Notes: generated from the letters alone by a model not told the origin. 64,000 nucleotides of DNA from Streptomyces sp. WM6378 (GCF_001279695.1 NZ_LGDD01000339.1:124001-188000); one strand, 5' to 3'; numbered from the stretch's first letter, positions 24,568 through 33,410 are shown. Made by a program: numbers and translations.

Positions 24568-26151
24568 ATGACGAATAGCGATGCCCCCGCAAAGATCCCG
24601 GGCGAACCGGATGCCGCCGCGCAGCGGCGCAAATGGCTGGTCCTCGCGGTGGTTTCCACCAGCCTGCTGCTGTGCGGGATCGACCTGACCGTGCTGCACG
24701 CGGCCGTGCCGAGCATGTCCCTCGACCTGCATCCCAGCGGCGTCCAACTCCTGTGGATCGTCGACATCTACTCGCTCACCCTCGCCTCGCTGCTCGTCAC
24801 CTGCGGCACCCTCGGCGACCGCATCGGGCGCAAGCGCATGGTGCTCAGCGGCTTCGCCGTGTTCGGGCTCGCGTCGGCGGCCGCCGCGTTCTCCCACTCG
24901 ACGCCCCAACTGATCGCCGCCCGGGTCGCGTTGGGCGTCGGGGCCGCGATGATCATGGCGTCGACCGTGGCCATCATCCGCGTCGTGTTCACCGACGACC
25001 GGGAACGCGCCATCGCGATCGGCATCTGGACCTCGGCCCACAGTGTCGGCGCCACCCTCGGCCCACTGCTCGGCGGCCTGATCACCGAACGCTGGGGCTG
25101 GGGCGCGGTCTTTCTGGTCAATGTGCCGATCGTGCTCGTCATCCTGGTCGTGGGCGCCCGTGTGGTGCCCGAATCCCGCAACCCTTCCCCGCGGCGCTGG
25201 GACATGGCCAGCGTCGCCCTGTCGATCACCGGGCTCGCGGGGGTCGTGTACGCGCTGAAGCAGGCCGGCGAGCGCGTGGGGGTCGATCCGCTCATCCTGG
25301 CCGCGGCAGTCGGCGGGGCGCTGCTGCTCTTCCTCTTCGTACGTCGCCAACGGCGCCTGTCGGAACCGCTGTTGGACTTCTCGCTCTTCGCCGACCGGCG
25401 CTTCTCCACCGCGACGCTCTGCGTGATCGGCTGCTTCGGAAGTTATGTGGCGCTGCTGTTCTTCCTCACCCAGTGGTTCCAGCAGGTCGGCGGGTTCTCG
25501 CCGGTACGGGCCGGGCTCGCCCTCATGCCGCTGGCGGCGGCGAACGCGGTGGGGGCCACCACCGCGCCCTGGGCTTCGGCGCGTTGGGGCAACCGCTGGG
25601 CGCTGACCGGTTCGCTCGGCCTGTTCGCGGCGGCGGCGTCGGCCCTGGCACTGACCGGGGACACCTCGCACTACGCCAGGCTCGTGGTGCCGCTCGTCGC
25701 CGCCGGGCTGGGCGCGGGAGTCGTGATGACGCTGGGCGCGGACTCCATCATGGCCGCGGCGAACCCCGAACGCTCCGGCGAGGCCGCCGCGATCCAGGAG
25801 ACCTCCTTCGAGCTCGGCGCCGGGCTCGGCGTCGCCATCCTCGGCACCGCGCTCGCCGCGACGTACCGCACGTCGCTGCCCGAGGTGCCCGGCCTGAGCC
25901 CGGGGCAGCAGAGCGCCGCCCAGGAGTCGTTCGCCTCGGCGGAGGACGTCCTGAAGCAGCTCCCCGCCACCACCGCCGCGAACCTCACCGCGGCGGCCCG
26001 CCGGGCCTACGACCAGGGCTTCACCACGGTCGCCGGGGTGGCCGCGGCCGTTCTCGTGGCCACGGCGGCGCTGGCCGCGACGATGCTCCGGCCGCGCGCG
26101 ACGGAGGTGGCGGAGGAGGACTCCGAGAGGGAGGTGCACGCGGCACCGTAG
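24568..26151 (+). CDS. MFS exporter, DHA2 (14-TMS) type
   Basis: 527 aa. The first helix carries VLAVVSTSLLLCGIDLTVLH, followed by DIYSLTLASLLVTCGTLGDR IGRKR (motif A) and IIRVVFTDDRERAIAIGIWT (motif C region GATLGPLLGGL). About 14 hydrophobic segments; the long loop near 435-490 before the last helix is usual for the family. ATG 24568 gives the natural N-terminus. Divergent from hxlR and next to the flavin/nucleotide gene set, it may export the pathway product or an inducer. A terminator hairpin follows. Confidence 0.88.
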   Translation: MTNSDAPAKIPGEPDAAAQRRKWLVLAVVSTSLLLCGIDLTVLHAAVPSMSLDLHPSGVQLLWIVDIYSLTLASLLVTCGTLGDRIGRKRMVLSGFAVFGLASAAAAFSHSTPQLIAARVALGVGAAMIMASTVAIIRVVFTDDRERAIAIGIWTSAHSVGATLGPLLGGLITERWGWGAVFLVNVPIVLVILVVGARVVPESRNPSPRRWDMASVALSITGLAGVVYALKQAGERVGVDPLILAAAVGGALLLFLFVRRQRRLSEPLLDFSLFADRRFSTATLCVIGCFGSYVALLFFLTQWFQQVGGFSPVRAGLALMPLAAANAVGATTAPWASARWGNRWALTGSLGLFAAAASALALTGDTSHYARLVVPLVAAGLGAGVVMTLGADSIMAAANPERSGEAAAIQETSFELGAGLGVAILGTALAATYRTSLPEVPGLSPGQQSAAQESFASAEDVLKQLPATTAANLTAAARRAYDQGFTTVAGVAAAVLVATAALAATMLRPRATEVAEEDSEREVHAAP

Positions 26152-26166
26152 GGGTACCACAGGGCT

Positions 26167-26213
26167 GAAGGGCGCGTGCCGGTCTCGGGAATCGAGGCCG
26201 GTGCGCGCCCTTC
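26167..26213 (+). terminator. Terminator of the MFS gene
   Basis: GAAGGGCGCG (26167-26176) pairs with CGCGCCCTTC (26204-26213); the inner CCGG/CCGG pair extends the stem past a TG/TG mismatch. It starts 15 bp after the MFS stop. Its right arm is duplicated in the direct repeat described next. Confidence 0.6.
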
Positions 26214-26263
26214 CGGTTCTGCCACAAAGAGGGCGGTGCGCGCCCTTCCGGTTCTGCCGCAAA
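26199..26263. repeat. Tandem 30-bp direct repeat
   Basis: Copies at 26199-26228 and 26234-26263 begin CGGTGCGCGCCCTTCCGGTT and end in CAAA, differing at one base (A or G six bases from the end... position 26224 versus 26259). The offset is 35 bp. The first copy contains the right arm of the terminator, so the duplication provides an alternative right arm. Confidence 0.75.
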
Positions 26264-26474
26264 CACGTCCAGCGCTTCTCTTGGCATGCTCCGATCAGAC
26301 CTGCCAAGCTTCCCCCCAGCCGACGCCCTGACCCCGGGGAGACGGCGGTACAAGTCTCACCTCAGAGATCGTGCACGTGCCGCGCACCGCCCGCGGTCGT
26401 CCTCCGGCGCACCCAAGCCGGGCCGGGCGACCACCGAGCAGGCCGGAATCCCGGCCGCCTCAAAGGAGTTCCGT

Positions 26475-28325
26475 GTGAGATCCACCCCCCACAAGTCCCT
26501 CGCGGCGGCCGCGTGCGCCGTCGCCGCGCTGGCTGCCGTATCCCTTCCCGCCACCCCGGCGTCGGCCCAGGCCCCGCGCGCCGATGCCTGCACCCCGGCC
26601 CAGGTGGTCGCCAACGGTGGCTTCGAGAGTGGTACTTCACCCTGGACCCAGTCGTCGACAAGCGTGATCACCAATCGCACCGGCGAGAGCGCCCACGGCG
26701 GCACCCACTTCGCCTGGCTGAACGGTGTGGGCAGCACACACACCGACACCCTCTCCCAGAGCGTCACCATCCCGTCCGGCTGCAGCACCGCCACACTCAC
26801 GTTCTGGCTGCACATCGACACGGCCGAGACGACCTCGTCGACCGCGTACGACAAGCTGACGGCGAAGATCGGCGGCACCACGCTGGCGACGTACTCGAAC
26901 CTCGACAAGAACACCGGGTACGTGCAGAAGTCGTTCGACGTGTCCAGCTTCGCGGGGCAGACCGTCAACGTGGCCTTCACCGGCACGGAGGACTCCAGCC
27001 TCAAGACGAGCTTCGTCCTCGACGACGTCGCCCTCGACACCTCCGGCGGCTCGACCCCGCCCGCGGACTCCACCCGCACGCCGGCCGCGCCCTCGTACGA
27101 CGTCAGTCTGACCAGCAACGCGAGCGGCAACGGCTGGACCGGGCACGAGAGTGCGACCTTCACCAACGCCTCGGCCACCGCGCTCGGCGAGGTGTATCTG
27201 CGGCTGTGGGACAACTACCACGGCACCTGCTCAGCGATGCCGATCACGGTCAGCAACGTCACCGGCGGTACCGCGGGCGCCCTCTCGGTCGGCTGCACGG
27301 CCCTCAAGATCGACCTGCCGACGCCGCTGGCCCAGGGGCAGAGCGCCACGATCGGCTTCGACCTGGGCATCACCGTGCCCGATGGCGCCGACCGCTTCGG
27401 CGCCGACGGGGCGTTCAACAACATAGGCAACGCCCTGCCGGTCCTGGCCATCCGTGACGCGGCGGGCTGGCACCTGGACCCGTACACCAACAACGGCGAG
27501 TCCTTCTACTCGCTGGCCGCCGACTTCAAGGTGACCCTCGACCACCCCACCAGCCTGCTGGTCCCGGCCACCGGCACCTCGGTCGACACCCCCGGCTCCA
27601 GCGGACGCACCGTCACCACGGCCACCGCGTCCAAGGTTCGCGACTTCGCCTGGGCGGCCGGCCCGTTCAGCAAGATCTCCGGCACCTCGCCCGCCGGCAC
27701 CGCCATCAACATCTACTCCGTCTCGGGCATCAGCTCCTCCGACGCCCAGTCGATGCTGGCCACCGCCAAGTCCGCCGTGGACACGCACGCGGCCCGCTTC
27801 GGGGCGTACCCGTACGGCGAGCTGGACGCGGTGATCGACAACAACTACTGGTTCGGCGGCATGGAATACCCCGGCTTCGTCCTCGACCTGGTCTCCACCA
27901 CGGCGCTCACGCACGAGATCGGGCACCAGTGGTGGTACGGCATCGTCGGCGACGACGAGTACAACAGCCCTTGGCTGGACGAGGCGTTCGCCGACTACTC
28001 CACCGATCTGGCGCAGAACAAGACCGGCGCCAACTGCTGGAACAGCGTGTCGTGGGCGTCGTCCGCCGAGAAGATCACGAACTCCATGGCGTACTGGGAC
28101 GCCCACTCCTCCCGGTACTCGACCGTCGTCTACGGCTACGGCAAGTGCGCCCTGCACGACCTGCGGCGCGTCCTCGGTGACAGCGTCATGGCCAAGTTGC
28201 TGAAGGACTACGCCACTTCGCACTGGTACGGAGTCTCGACGACGGCCGAGTTCAAGGCGGCGGCCCAGGCGGCCACGACCACGGACCTGACCTCGTTCTG
28301 GACCCAGCACCGCATCGACGGCTGA
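26475..28325 (+). CDS. Secreted M1-family zinc metallopeptidase with N-terminal beta-sandwich domain
   Basis: 616 aa. GTG 26475 follows AAGGAG by six bases and opens a Sec signal peptide (VRSTPHKSLAAAACAVAALA, cleavage near ASA). Residues about 38-185 form a carbohydrate-binding-like beta-sandwich (VVANGGFESGTSPWTQSS ... SFVLDDVALDT). The peptidase part shows FGGMEYPGFV (a GAMEN-like substrate motif) and HEIGH at 480-484 with E503, the H-E-x-x-H-x18-E zinc signature. It is an extracellular aminopeptidase-like enzyme; the GAMEN motif is degenerate, so exopeptidase specificity is uncertain. Confidence 0.85.
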   Translation: MRSTPHKSLAAAACAVAALAAVSLPATPASAQAPRADACTPAQVVANGGFESGTSPWTQSSTSVITNRTGESAHGGTHFAWLNGVGSTHTDTLSQSVTIPSGCSTATLTFWLHIDTAETTSSTAYDKLTAKIGGTTLATYSNLDKNTGYVQKSFDVSSFAGQTVNVAFTGTEDSSLKTSFVLDDVALDTSGGSTPPADSTRTPAAPSYDVSLTSNASGNGWTGHESATFTNASATALGEVYLRLWDNYHGTCSAMPITVSNVTGGTAGALSVGCTALKIDLPTPLAQGQSATIGFDLGITVPDGADRFGADGAFNNIGNALPVLAIRDAAGWHLDPYTNNGESFYSLAADFKVTLDHPTSLLVPATGTSVDTPGSSGRTVTTATASKVRDFAWAAGPFSKISGTSPAGTAINIYSVSGISSSDAQSMLATAKSAVDTHAARFGAYPYGELDAVIDNNYWFGGMEYPGFVLDLVSTTALTHEIGHQWWYGIVGDDEYNSPWLDEAFADYSTDLAQNKTGANCWNSVSWASSAEKITNSMAYWDAHSSRYSTVVYGYGKCALHDLRRVLGDSVMAKLLKDYATSHWYGVSTTAEFKAAAQAATTTDLTSFWTQHRIDG

Positions 28326-28335
28326 CGGCTCATCA

Positions 28336-28374
28336 GTTCGCCGCGGAGGACGCCGCCCGTCATCCGCGGCGAAC
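28336..28374. terminator. Bidirectional terminator hairpin
   Basis: GTTCGCCGCGGA (28336-28347) pairs perfectly with TCCGCGGCGAAC (28363-28374) across a 15-nt loop, between the convergent metallopeptidase and FAD-monooxygenase genes. Confidence 0.7.
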
Positions 28375-28390
28375 CCGCCTGGCGTTGACC

Positions 28391-29581
28391 TCAGGCCGTC
28401 TGGGCGTCGAAAGCCGCGAACATGTCGAGCAACGGCCGCGGCGCATCAGCGTTGAAGATGGTGTCGAGCCCATCGGCCGACTCCCTGGCGGTCGCTTCGG
28501 CACGCGGGAAGAGCTTCTCCTCGTATGCCGCCAGGGCCACCTCGATGTTCCCGGCGTGGCGGGCCAGGGAGCGTCCGAGGTCCGCGCCGTCGATCATCGC
28601 GAGGTTGGCGCCTTCCCCGGCGAACGGGGACATCAGATGCGCCGCGTCGCCGAGGAGGGTCACGCCCGGCACGCGCTCCCAGCGGTGACCGATGGGCAGG
28701 GCGTGGATCGTCCGGGGTGTCATCGGGCCGTCGGCGTCGGTGACCAGCCTCCTCAACTCGGCTGCCCAGTCGGCGAATTGGTCCAGGACTGCTGTCCTGG
28801 CAGCCGCCGTGTCGGTGAAGTCGATGCCGGACAGCCACTCCTCGGCGGTACGCAGCGCGGCGTAGATGTGCAGGCTGCCGTCGGATTCCCGGTGGCCGAG
28901 GAATCCCTTGTCGTCGCCCACCGCGAAGAGCATGCCGCCACCGACGAGCCGCGCCGCCTCGGGATGGCGGGTCTCCGCCTCCAGGAGGTCGAGTTCGACG
29001 AAGCTGATTCCGGTGTACGTGGGTGTCGCTCCGGACAGCAGCGGCCGGACCCGGGACCACGCTCCGTCGGCGCCGACGAGGAGACCGGTGGTGAACGCAC
29101 TGCCGTCGGCGAGGGTCACCTCGTGCACTCCCCCGCCCACCGGACGCGCCGCCGTGACCTTGGAGTCCCAGCGCACCGTGCCGGGCGGCAGGGAGCCGAG
29201 GAGCAGCGCGCGCAGGTCGCCTCGGTCGATCTCGGGGCGGCCGCCGGTTCCGTCGTCGGCCTCCTCGCGCAGCACGCGGGCGTGCTTGTCGAGGATGCGC
29301 ATCGCCTGGCCGCCCGGGTGCACCTTGGCGAGGAACTCGTGGTGCAACTGCGCGGCATGCAGGGCCTCTTGGCCTGATTCCTCGTGGATGTCGAGCATGC
29401 CGCCCTGGGTGCGGGCGTCCGGGGAGGCGTCGAGGTCGAAGACGGCGGCTTCGATGCCGTGTACGTGCAGGACGCGGGCGAGGGTGAGACCGCCGAGCCC
29501 GGCGCCGATGACGGCGATGGGGTGGTGCGGGGTGTGGCTGCTCGCGGTGGAGCCGATGGGGGTGCTCATGGGGGTGTTCAT
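28391..29581 (-). CDS. TetX-like FAD-dependent monooxygenase
   Basis: 396 aa. IAVIGAGLGGLTLARVLHVH is the Rossmann FAD motif, GGMLDIHEESGQEALHAAQL and RPEIDRGDLRALLLGSLPPG follow the Tet(X) sequence pattern closely, and LLGDAAHLMSPFAGEGANLA is the second FAD motif. Tet(X) hydroxylates tetracyclines; many environmental relatives act on other aromatics. It lies 67 bp downstream of a TetR gene on the same strand, probably co-transcribed from the palindromic operator at 30345. The start could also be ATG 29569. Activity against tetracyclines is inference. Confidence 0.82.
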   Translation of the reverse strand: MNTPMSTPIGSTASSHTPHHPIAVIGAGLGGLTLARVLHVHGIEAAVFDLDASPDARTQGGMLDIHEESGQEALHAAQLHHEFLAKVHPGGQAMRILDKHARVLREEADDGTGGRPEIDRGDLRALLLGSLPPGTVRWDSKVTAARPVGGGVHEVTLADGSAFTTGLLVGADGAWSRVRPLLSGATPTYTGISFVELDLLEAETRHPEAARLVGGGMLFAVGDDKGFLGHRESDGSLHIYAALRTAEEWLSGIDFTDTAAARTAVLDQFADWAAELRRLVTDADGPMTPRTIHALPIGHRWERVPGVTLLGDAAHLMSPFAGEGANLAMIDGADLGRSLARHAGNIEVALAAYEEKLFPRAEATARESADGLDTIFNADAPRPLLDMFAAFDAQTA

Positions 29582-29648
29582 GGGGTGCTCTCATTTCATT
29601 GCGTAGGTCCGGTGGCCCGGGGCGTGCGGACGGTGACGCGGGTAGCCC

Positions 29649-30335
29649 TCAGGCACGCGGGGTGGTCTTCGTGCCGTTGATCACCGCGCCGAAGATCCAG
29701 GCGAAGCGCTGCCGAGGCGTGCCGGAGACGAGGTCGTCACCGAGCGCGGCGATGCGCGGGTGGGTGTCGGGCGAGGCTTCGCGCAGGGCCGCGGCGACGG
29801 TGTCGTGCTCGCTCTCGGCGTTGCCGGACTGTTCGCGGGTCGAGTGTTCGGCGGCGGTGGCGGTGGCGACCTGGAGCAGTACGTCCACGCCCCAGGCGGC
29901 CTGCGCGTCCGGCACCTCGCCTTCGTGCAGGAGCGCCAGAATGGCCTCGACCAGCGCCAGGTAGTTCGGGCCCGCGGGGCGCGCGACCAGTGCGGCGCGG
30001 GCCAGGCTCGGGTTGGCGAACAGCACATCGACGTACGAGCCGAGCACGTGGAGCAGCCGCTCGTGCCAGTCGCCCCGGGTGGCGGCGGGTGCCAGGTCGA
30101 CCGCGCCCAGGAGTTCCTCCAGGATCGCCGCGTGCAGTTCGGCGGTGTTGGCCACGTACACGTACAGCGACGCGGGACCCGTGTCGAGCTCCTGGGCCAG
30201 GCGGCGCATGGTGACGCGCTGCAGCCCTTCGGCTTCCATCAGGCGGACCGCCGTCGCGACGATGCCCTCGTGGGTGAGCGCGGGCTTGGCGGGCCGCTCG
30301 CGACGGCTGCGGGGGGCTGGGGTCTGTGGAGTCAC
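29649..30335 (-). CDS. TetR-family regulator
   Basis: 228 aa from GTG 30335. The HTH lies at about 22-68 (GIVATAVRLMEAEGLQRVTM, RRLAQELDTGPASLYVYV); the C-terminal half is a helical ligand domain of the TetR_C type. A perfect 20-bp palindrome starts nine bases upstream of the start codon, so autoregulation is very likely, together with control of the TetX-like gene downstream. Confidence 0.88.
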   Translation of the reverse strand: MTPQTPAPRSRRERPAKPALTHEGIVATAVRLMEAEGLQRVTMRRLAQELDTGPASLYVYVANTAELHAAILEELLGAVDLAPAATRGDWHERLLHVLGSYVDVLFANPSLARAALVARPAGPNYLALVEAILALLHEGEVPDAQAAWGVDVLLQVATATAAEHSTREQSGNAESEHDTVAAALREASPDTHPRIAALGDDLVSGTPRQRFAWIFGAVINGTKTTPRA

Positions 30336-30344
30336 ACGTCCACG

Positions 30345-30375
30345 GTAACGAACATGTTCGTTACGAACAAGTTCG
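30345..30375. promoter_or_regulatory. TetR operator: perfect 20-bp palindrome plus an adjoining half-operator
   Basis: GTAACGAACATGTTCGTTAC (30345-30364) is a perfect palindrome. It runs directly into CGAACAAGTTCG (30364-30375), a second imperfect copy of the CGAACxxGTTCG core with a 13-bp centre-to-centre offset. It lies between the TetR start and the stop of the DLH gene. Confidence 0.85.
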
Positions 30376-30378
30376 GGC

Positions 30379-31203
30379 TTAGTTCCGAGCCCCAAGGCGC
30401 TCGGCCAGAAAGTCGAGGATCTCGTCCCTGGCCTTCAGCGTCGGATGGCCGGCCTCGTCGACGAGGTGTGCGGTGACCACACTGTGCGGGGTGCCGACCA
30501 CGTCGCGGAAGAAGGGGGGCGGGTCGGTGTTCGCGGCGCTGTCGGGCAGGACACGGCCGTCGAAGGCGTCGCCGAGCAGCGCCCGGTAGGCGGCGAAGCG
30601 CCGGCCCGTGCACCAGCGGTCGCCCTCGAAGCGGTAGGCGAGGACCTTCAGGCCGTCGCGCTCGACGCGGTCGCGGACCGCACGCGCGTCCTCGTCGCTG
30701 ATTTCGAGCCCCGCGGGGTCGTCCAGCGGCAGCGACGGATGGCCGAGCACGGGGGCTACGACGGCCGGCTCCAGCGTCATGGTGAGGGCGAAGTTGCCGG
30801 TGAAGCACAGCCCGATCGCGCCGACTCCCACGCCGCCGCACGCGGCATGCGCCCGGCGCGCGAGCCCGCGCAGCCACGCCGTCACGGGGCTCGTGCCACC
30901 CCCGGCGAACGCGCGGAACTCCGCACTGACACATGCGCGACGGACGATCCGCTCCCCGCCCTCCACCGTGGGACGGGCGCCGTCGACCCCGAACAGCGAG
31001 GGGACGTGGACGGTGAATCCCGCGTCCCGCACCCACCGCGCCATGCGCAGGACGTCGGGGCTGATGCCCGGCATCTCCGGCATCAGCACGACGGCCGGCC
31101 CGGAACCGGCGACGTATACCGCCTTCACCACCCCGTCCACGTCCACGAGTTGGCGGGAGAAGTCCGAAACCGGGTCGTCGAGGCATCCGCTGTCAGTACT
31201 CAT
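30379..31203 (-). CDS. Dienelactone hydrolase-family protein
   Basis: 274 aa alpha/beta hydrolase. VVLMPEMPGISPDVLRMARW contains the conserved Glu (E43) of the family, GVGAIGLCFTGNFAL the nucleophile Cys (C133 in G-x-C-x-G), and VDEAGHPTLK the catalytic His. Cys rather than Ser as nucleophile is the DLH signature; the substrate may be a lactone or ester. It is divergent from the GlxA-type regulator at 31277, its likely controller, and its stop abuts the TetR operator. Confidence 0.8.
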   Translation of the reverse strand: MSTDSGCLDDPVSDFSRQLVDVDGVVKAVYVAGSGPAVVLMPEMPGISPDVLRMARWVRDAGFTVHVPSLFGVDGARPTVEGGERIVRRACVSAEFRAFAGGGTSPVTAWLRGLARRAHAACGGVGVGAIGLCFTGNFALTMTLEPAVVAPVLGHPSLPLDDPAGLEISDEDARAVRDRVERDGLKVLAYRFEGDRWCTGRRFAAYRALLGDAFDGRVLPDSAANTDPPPFFRDVVGTPHSVVTAHLVDEAGHPTLKARDEILDFLAERLGARN

Positions 31204-31263
31204 GGTCGCAGCGTGGCCCCATGTGCCCGGCAGAACGAGGGGCCGGATCGCCAGACATGCGGG

Positions 31264-31269
31264 TAATCT
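31264..31269 (+). promoter_or_regulatory. -10 element for a leaderless regulator gene
   Basis: TAATCT ends seven bases before GTG 31277, and no Shine-Dalgarno sequence is seen, consistent with a leaderless transcript in this 73-bp divergent space. Confidence 0.4.
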
Positions 31270-31276
31270 CGCCACG

Positions 31277-32263
31277 GTGGGATGGGCAAACGTGAGTGCG
31301 CTGCGGATCGGTGTCCTGGCCTACCCGGGCTGCTTCGCGTCCGAAGTGTTCGGCGTACCCGACCTCTTGACGATGGCCGCGCACGTCGCGGGACCCGACC
31401 GCGCCGGGTACGAGGTGTCGATCGTCTCGCCTCGCCGGCGTGTCATCGCGTCGGGCGGCGCGCAGCTGGCCGTCTCTCCGCCGCGCCAGGTCGACGTACT
31501 TGTCGTGCCGGGCTTCGAGCTCGTACCGGGCCTCGACGTGGACGCGAAACTCGCCGCCCTCGCCCCTGAAATCGCCGTGATCCGCTCCCACGCGACCGCG
31601 GGCGACGTCGTCGTCTCGATCTGCGTCGGCGCGTTCCTGCTCGCCGAGGCCGGGCTGCTCAACGGGCGACGGGCGACGACCTGTTGGCTACTGGCGGACG
31701 GATTGGCCCGGCGTTGTCCGGACGCCGATGTCCGGCCGGAGCATCTCGTCGTCACCGACAGGGGTGTGACGACGACGGCCGCGTTCAGTGCCATGTACGA
31801 CTTCGCCCTCGGCCTGATCCGCGAGCACAGCGGTGCCGAGGTGGCACGGACGACCGCACGGGTGGCCCTGCTCGACGACGCCCGCTCGTCCCAGACTCCG
31901 TACGTCGACGTCGGCCTTCTTCCTCAGCCGGGATCCGATTTCTCCCGCCGGGTCATGCGCCGGCTCGACCAGAACCTCGCCGACCGGTACGACCTGGCCG
32001 CGCTGTCGGACACGTTCAATGTCAGTACGCGTACGCTGCTGCGACGCTTCGCGGGTGAGACGGGGCAGAGTCCGCTGGAGTACCTGCAGTTGTCCCGCGT
32101 CCGGCGCGCCCGGCACCTCCTGGAGACCACGGACCGCACCGTCGCCGGCATCGCCACGGCGGTCGGCTACCGCGACCCGGGAACCTTCGCCGCGCTCTTC
32201 GCCCGACACACCGGCCGACGTCCACGGGACTACCGCGCCGCCTTCCGGCGCACCGCCGAGTGA
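31277..32263 (+). CDS. GlxA-type AraC-family regulator (DJ-1/PfpI domain plus AraC HTH)
   Basis: 328 aa from GTG 31277 (GTG 31292 is an alternative). The N-terminal class I glutamine amidotransferase-like domain (SALRIGVLAYPGCFASEVFG ... DVVVSICVGAFLLAEAGLLN) keeps the Cys of the nucleophile-elbow region. The C-terminal AraC HTH pair lies at about 220-320 (DLAALSDTFNVSTRTLLRRF, VAGIATAVGYRDPGTFAALF). Probable regulator of the divergent DLH hydrolase. Confidence 0.88.
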   Translation: MGWANVSALRIGVLAYPGCFASEVFGVPDLLTMAAHVAGPDRAGYEVSIVSPRRRVIASGGAQLAVSPPRQVDVLVVPGFELVPGLDVDAKLAALAPEIAVIRSHATAGDVVVSICVGAFLLAEAGLLNGRRATTCWLLADGLARRCPDADVRPEHLVVTDRGVTTTAAFSAMYDFALGLIREHSGAEVARTTARVALLDDARSSQTPYVDVGLLPQPGSDFSRRVMRRLDQNLADRYDLAALSDTFNVSTRTLLRRFAGETGQSPLEYLQLSRVRRARHLLETTDRTVAGIATAVGYRDPGTFAALFARHTGRRPRDYRAAFRRTAE

Positions 32264-32413
32264 GCCCGGAGTGTGGTGATCCACACACTGCCCCGCCCTG
32301 CGACGGGTGCGACGCCCACATCGACGCCTTCGGACGAAAGGTCCGGTTACTCTGTGGTCCGCGTGATGGCCAGGAGAGTTGCCGTCCGCCGCGAGTGATG
32401 ACGGGGGAAGCAC

Positions 32414-33385
32414 GTGTCGGACCAGACCGATGCACCGGCGGGGACGCAGGAACAGCTCTTCGGGGAACTGCGCCGCGTCAAGCAGGCATCCGGGTTCAGC
32501 TACGGCCAGTTGGCCGAGCGGACCCACTACAGCCGCTCCTCCTGGGAGCGTTTCCTGAACGGGAAGCAGCTCCCTTCCAAGGTGGCCGTCGAGCAGTTCG
32601 CCGCGGCCACCGGAGCGGACCCGCGTCCGCTGCTCGCCCTGCTCGTGGCGGCGGGCCAGGCGCAGCCGCCTGCCCAGGAACCGGCCGCCGCCGAGGCGTT
32701 GGCACCTGAGCCCGCGACACCCGAGCCCGCAGCCACTACGGCCGAGCCCCAGGACCCGGCACCCACGGTCGTGGAGCCGGAACGCGACGCGCCCCGCCCA
32801 CCCGAACCGGCCCCCGCCCGGCGGCGGCTCGTCGGGCGCCCGTCCTGGCAGCGAAGACTCGGGGCCGTCGGCTACATCGCGACGGGCGCGGTCATGGGCG
32901 CGGTCGCCACCGTTGTGGTCATGGGAACCGCGTCCGGCGCACATGGCGGGGCCGCCAAGACGCCCGGCGCCCAGGCATCGGGTGCCGGGACCGGCCAGGC
33001 GGCTCCCGTGCCCGCAGGCGGGAAGGTGGACGCGCGCTGTTCCGGAGACACCTGCCTACGGCGTGATCCGCAGGCCATGGACTGCCAGTGGGACGCGAGC
33101 ACCTCGCACGACACCTGGCTGCGCGGCATGCACATCGAGCTGCGGTACAGCCCCGCCTGCCATGCGGTGTGGGGGCGGATCGAGAACGGCGCGGTCGGCG
33201 ACGTCGTCAAGATCCGGGACCGGACCGGCCTGGAACTCCAGGCCACGATCCGGACCGACCGGGACACCTACACCCAGATGCTCGCGGTCACCGACGACGC
33301 ACCGGCGGAGTCCGTGACGATCTGCGGGGCCATACCCAGTCAGAAACAGTTGGAGTGCTCACCGAGCCCCAACGTCCAGCCGTAG
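32414..33385 (+). CDS. XRE-type HTH membrane protein with extracellular DUF2690-like domain
   Basis: 323 aa from GTG 32414. An XRE helix-turn-helix at 12-65 (LFGELRRVKQASGFSYGQLA, ERTHYSRSSWERFLNG); an Ala/Pro/Glu-rich linker (82-140); one transmembrane helix about 158-180 (YIATGAVMGAVATVVVMG); then an outside domain with paired cysteines (DARCSGDTCLRRDPQAMDCQ, YSPACHAVWGRI, VTICG), the DUF2690 pattern. A DNA-binding head with an extracytoplasmic sensor suggests transmembrane signalling to DNA. No partner gene is adjacent. Confidence 0.78.
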   Translation: MSDQTDAPAGTQEQLFGELRRVKQASGFSYGQLAERTHYSRSSWERFLNGKQLPSKVAVEQFAAATGADPRPLLALLVAAGQAQPPAQEPAAAEALAPEPATPEPAATTAEPQDPAPTVVEPERDAPRPPEPAPARRRLVGRPSWQRRLGAVGYIATGAVMGAVATVVVMGTASGAHGGAAKTPGAQASGAGTGQAAPVPAGGKVDARCSGDTCLRRDPQAMDCQWDASTSHDTWLRGMHIELRYSPACHAVWGRIENGAVGDVVKIRDRTGLELQATIRTDRDTYTQMLAVTDDAPAESVTICGAIPSQKQLECSPSPNVQP

Positions 33386-33410
33386 AGCGGAACTTGCGGT
33401 GGGCCCGGAG

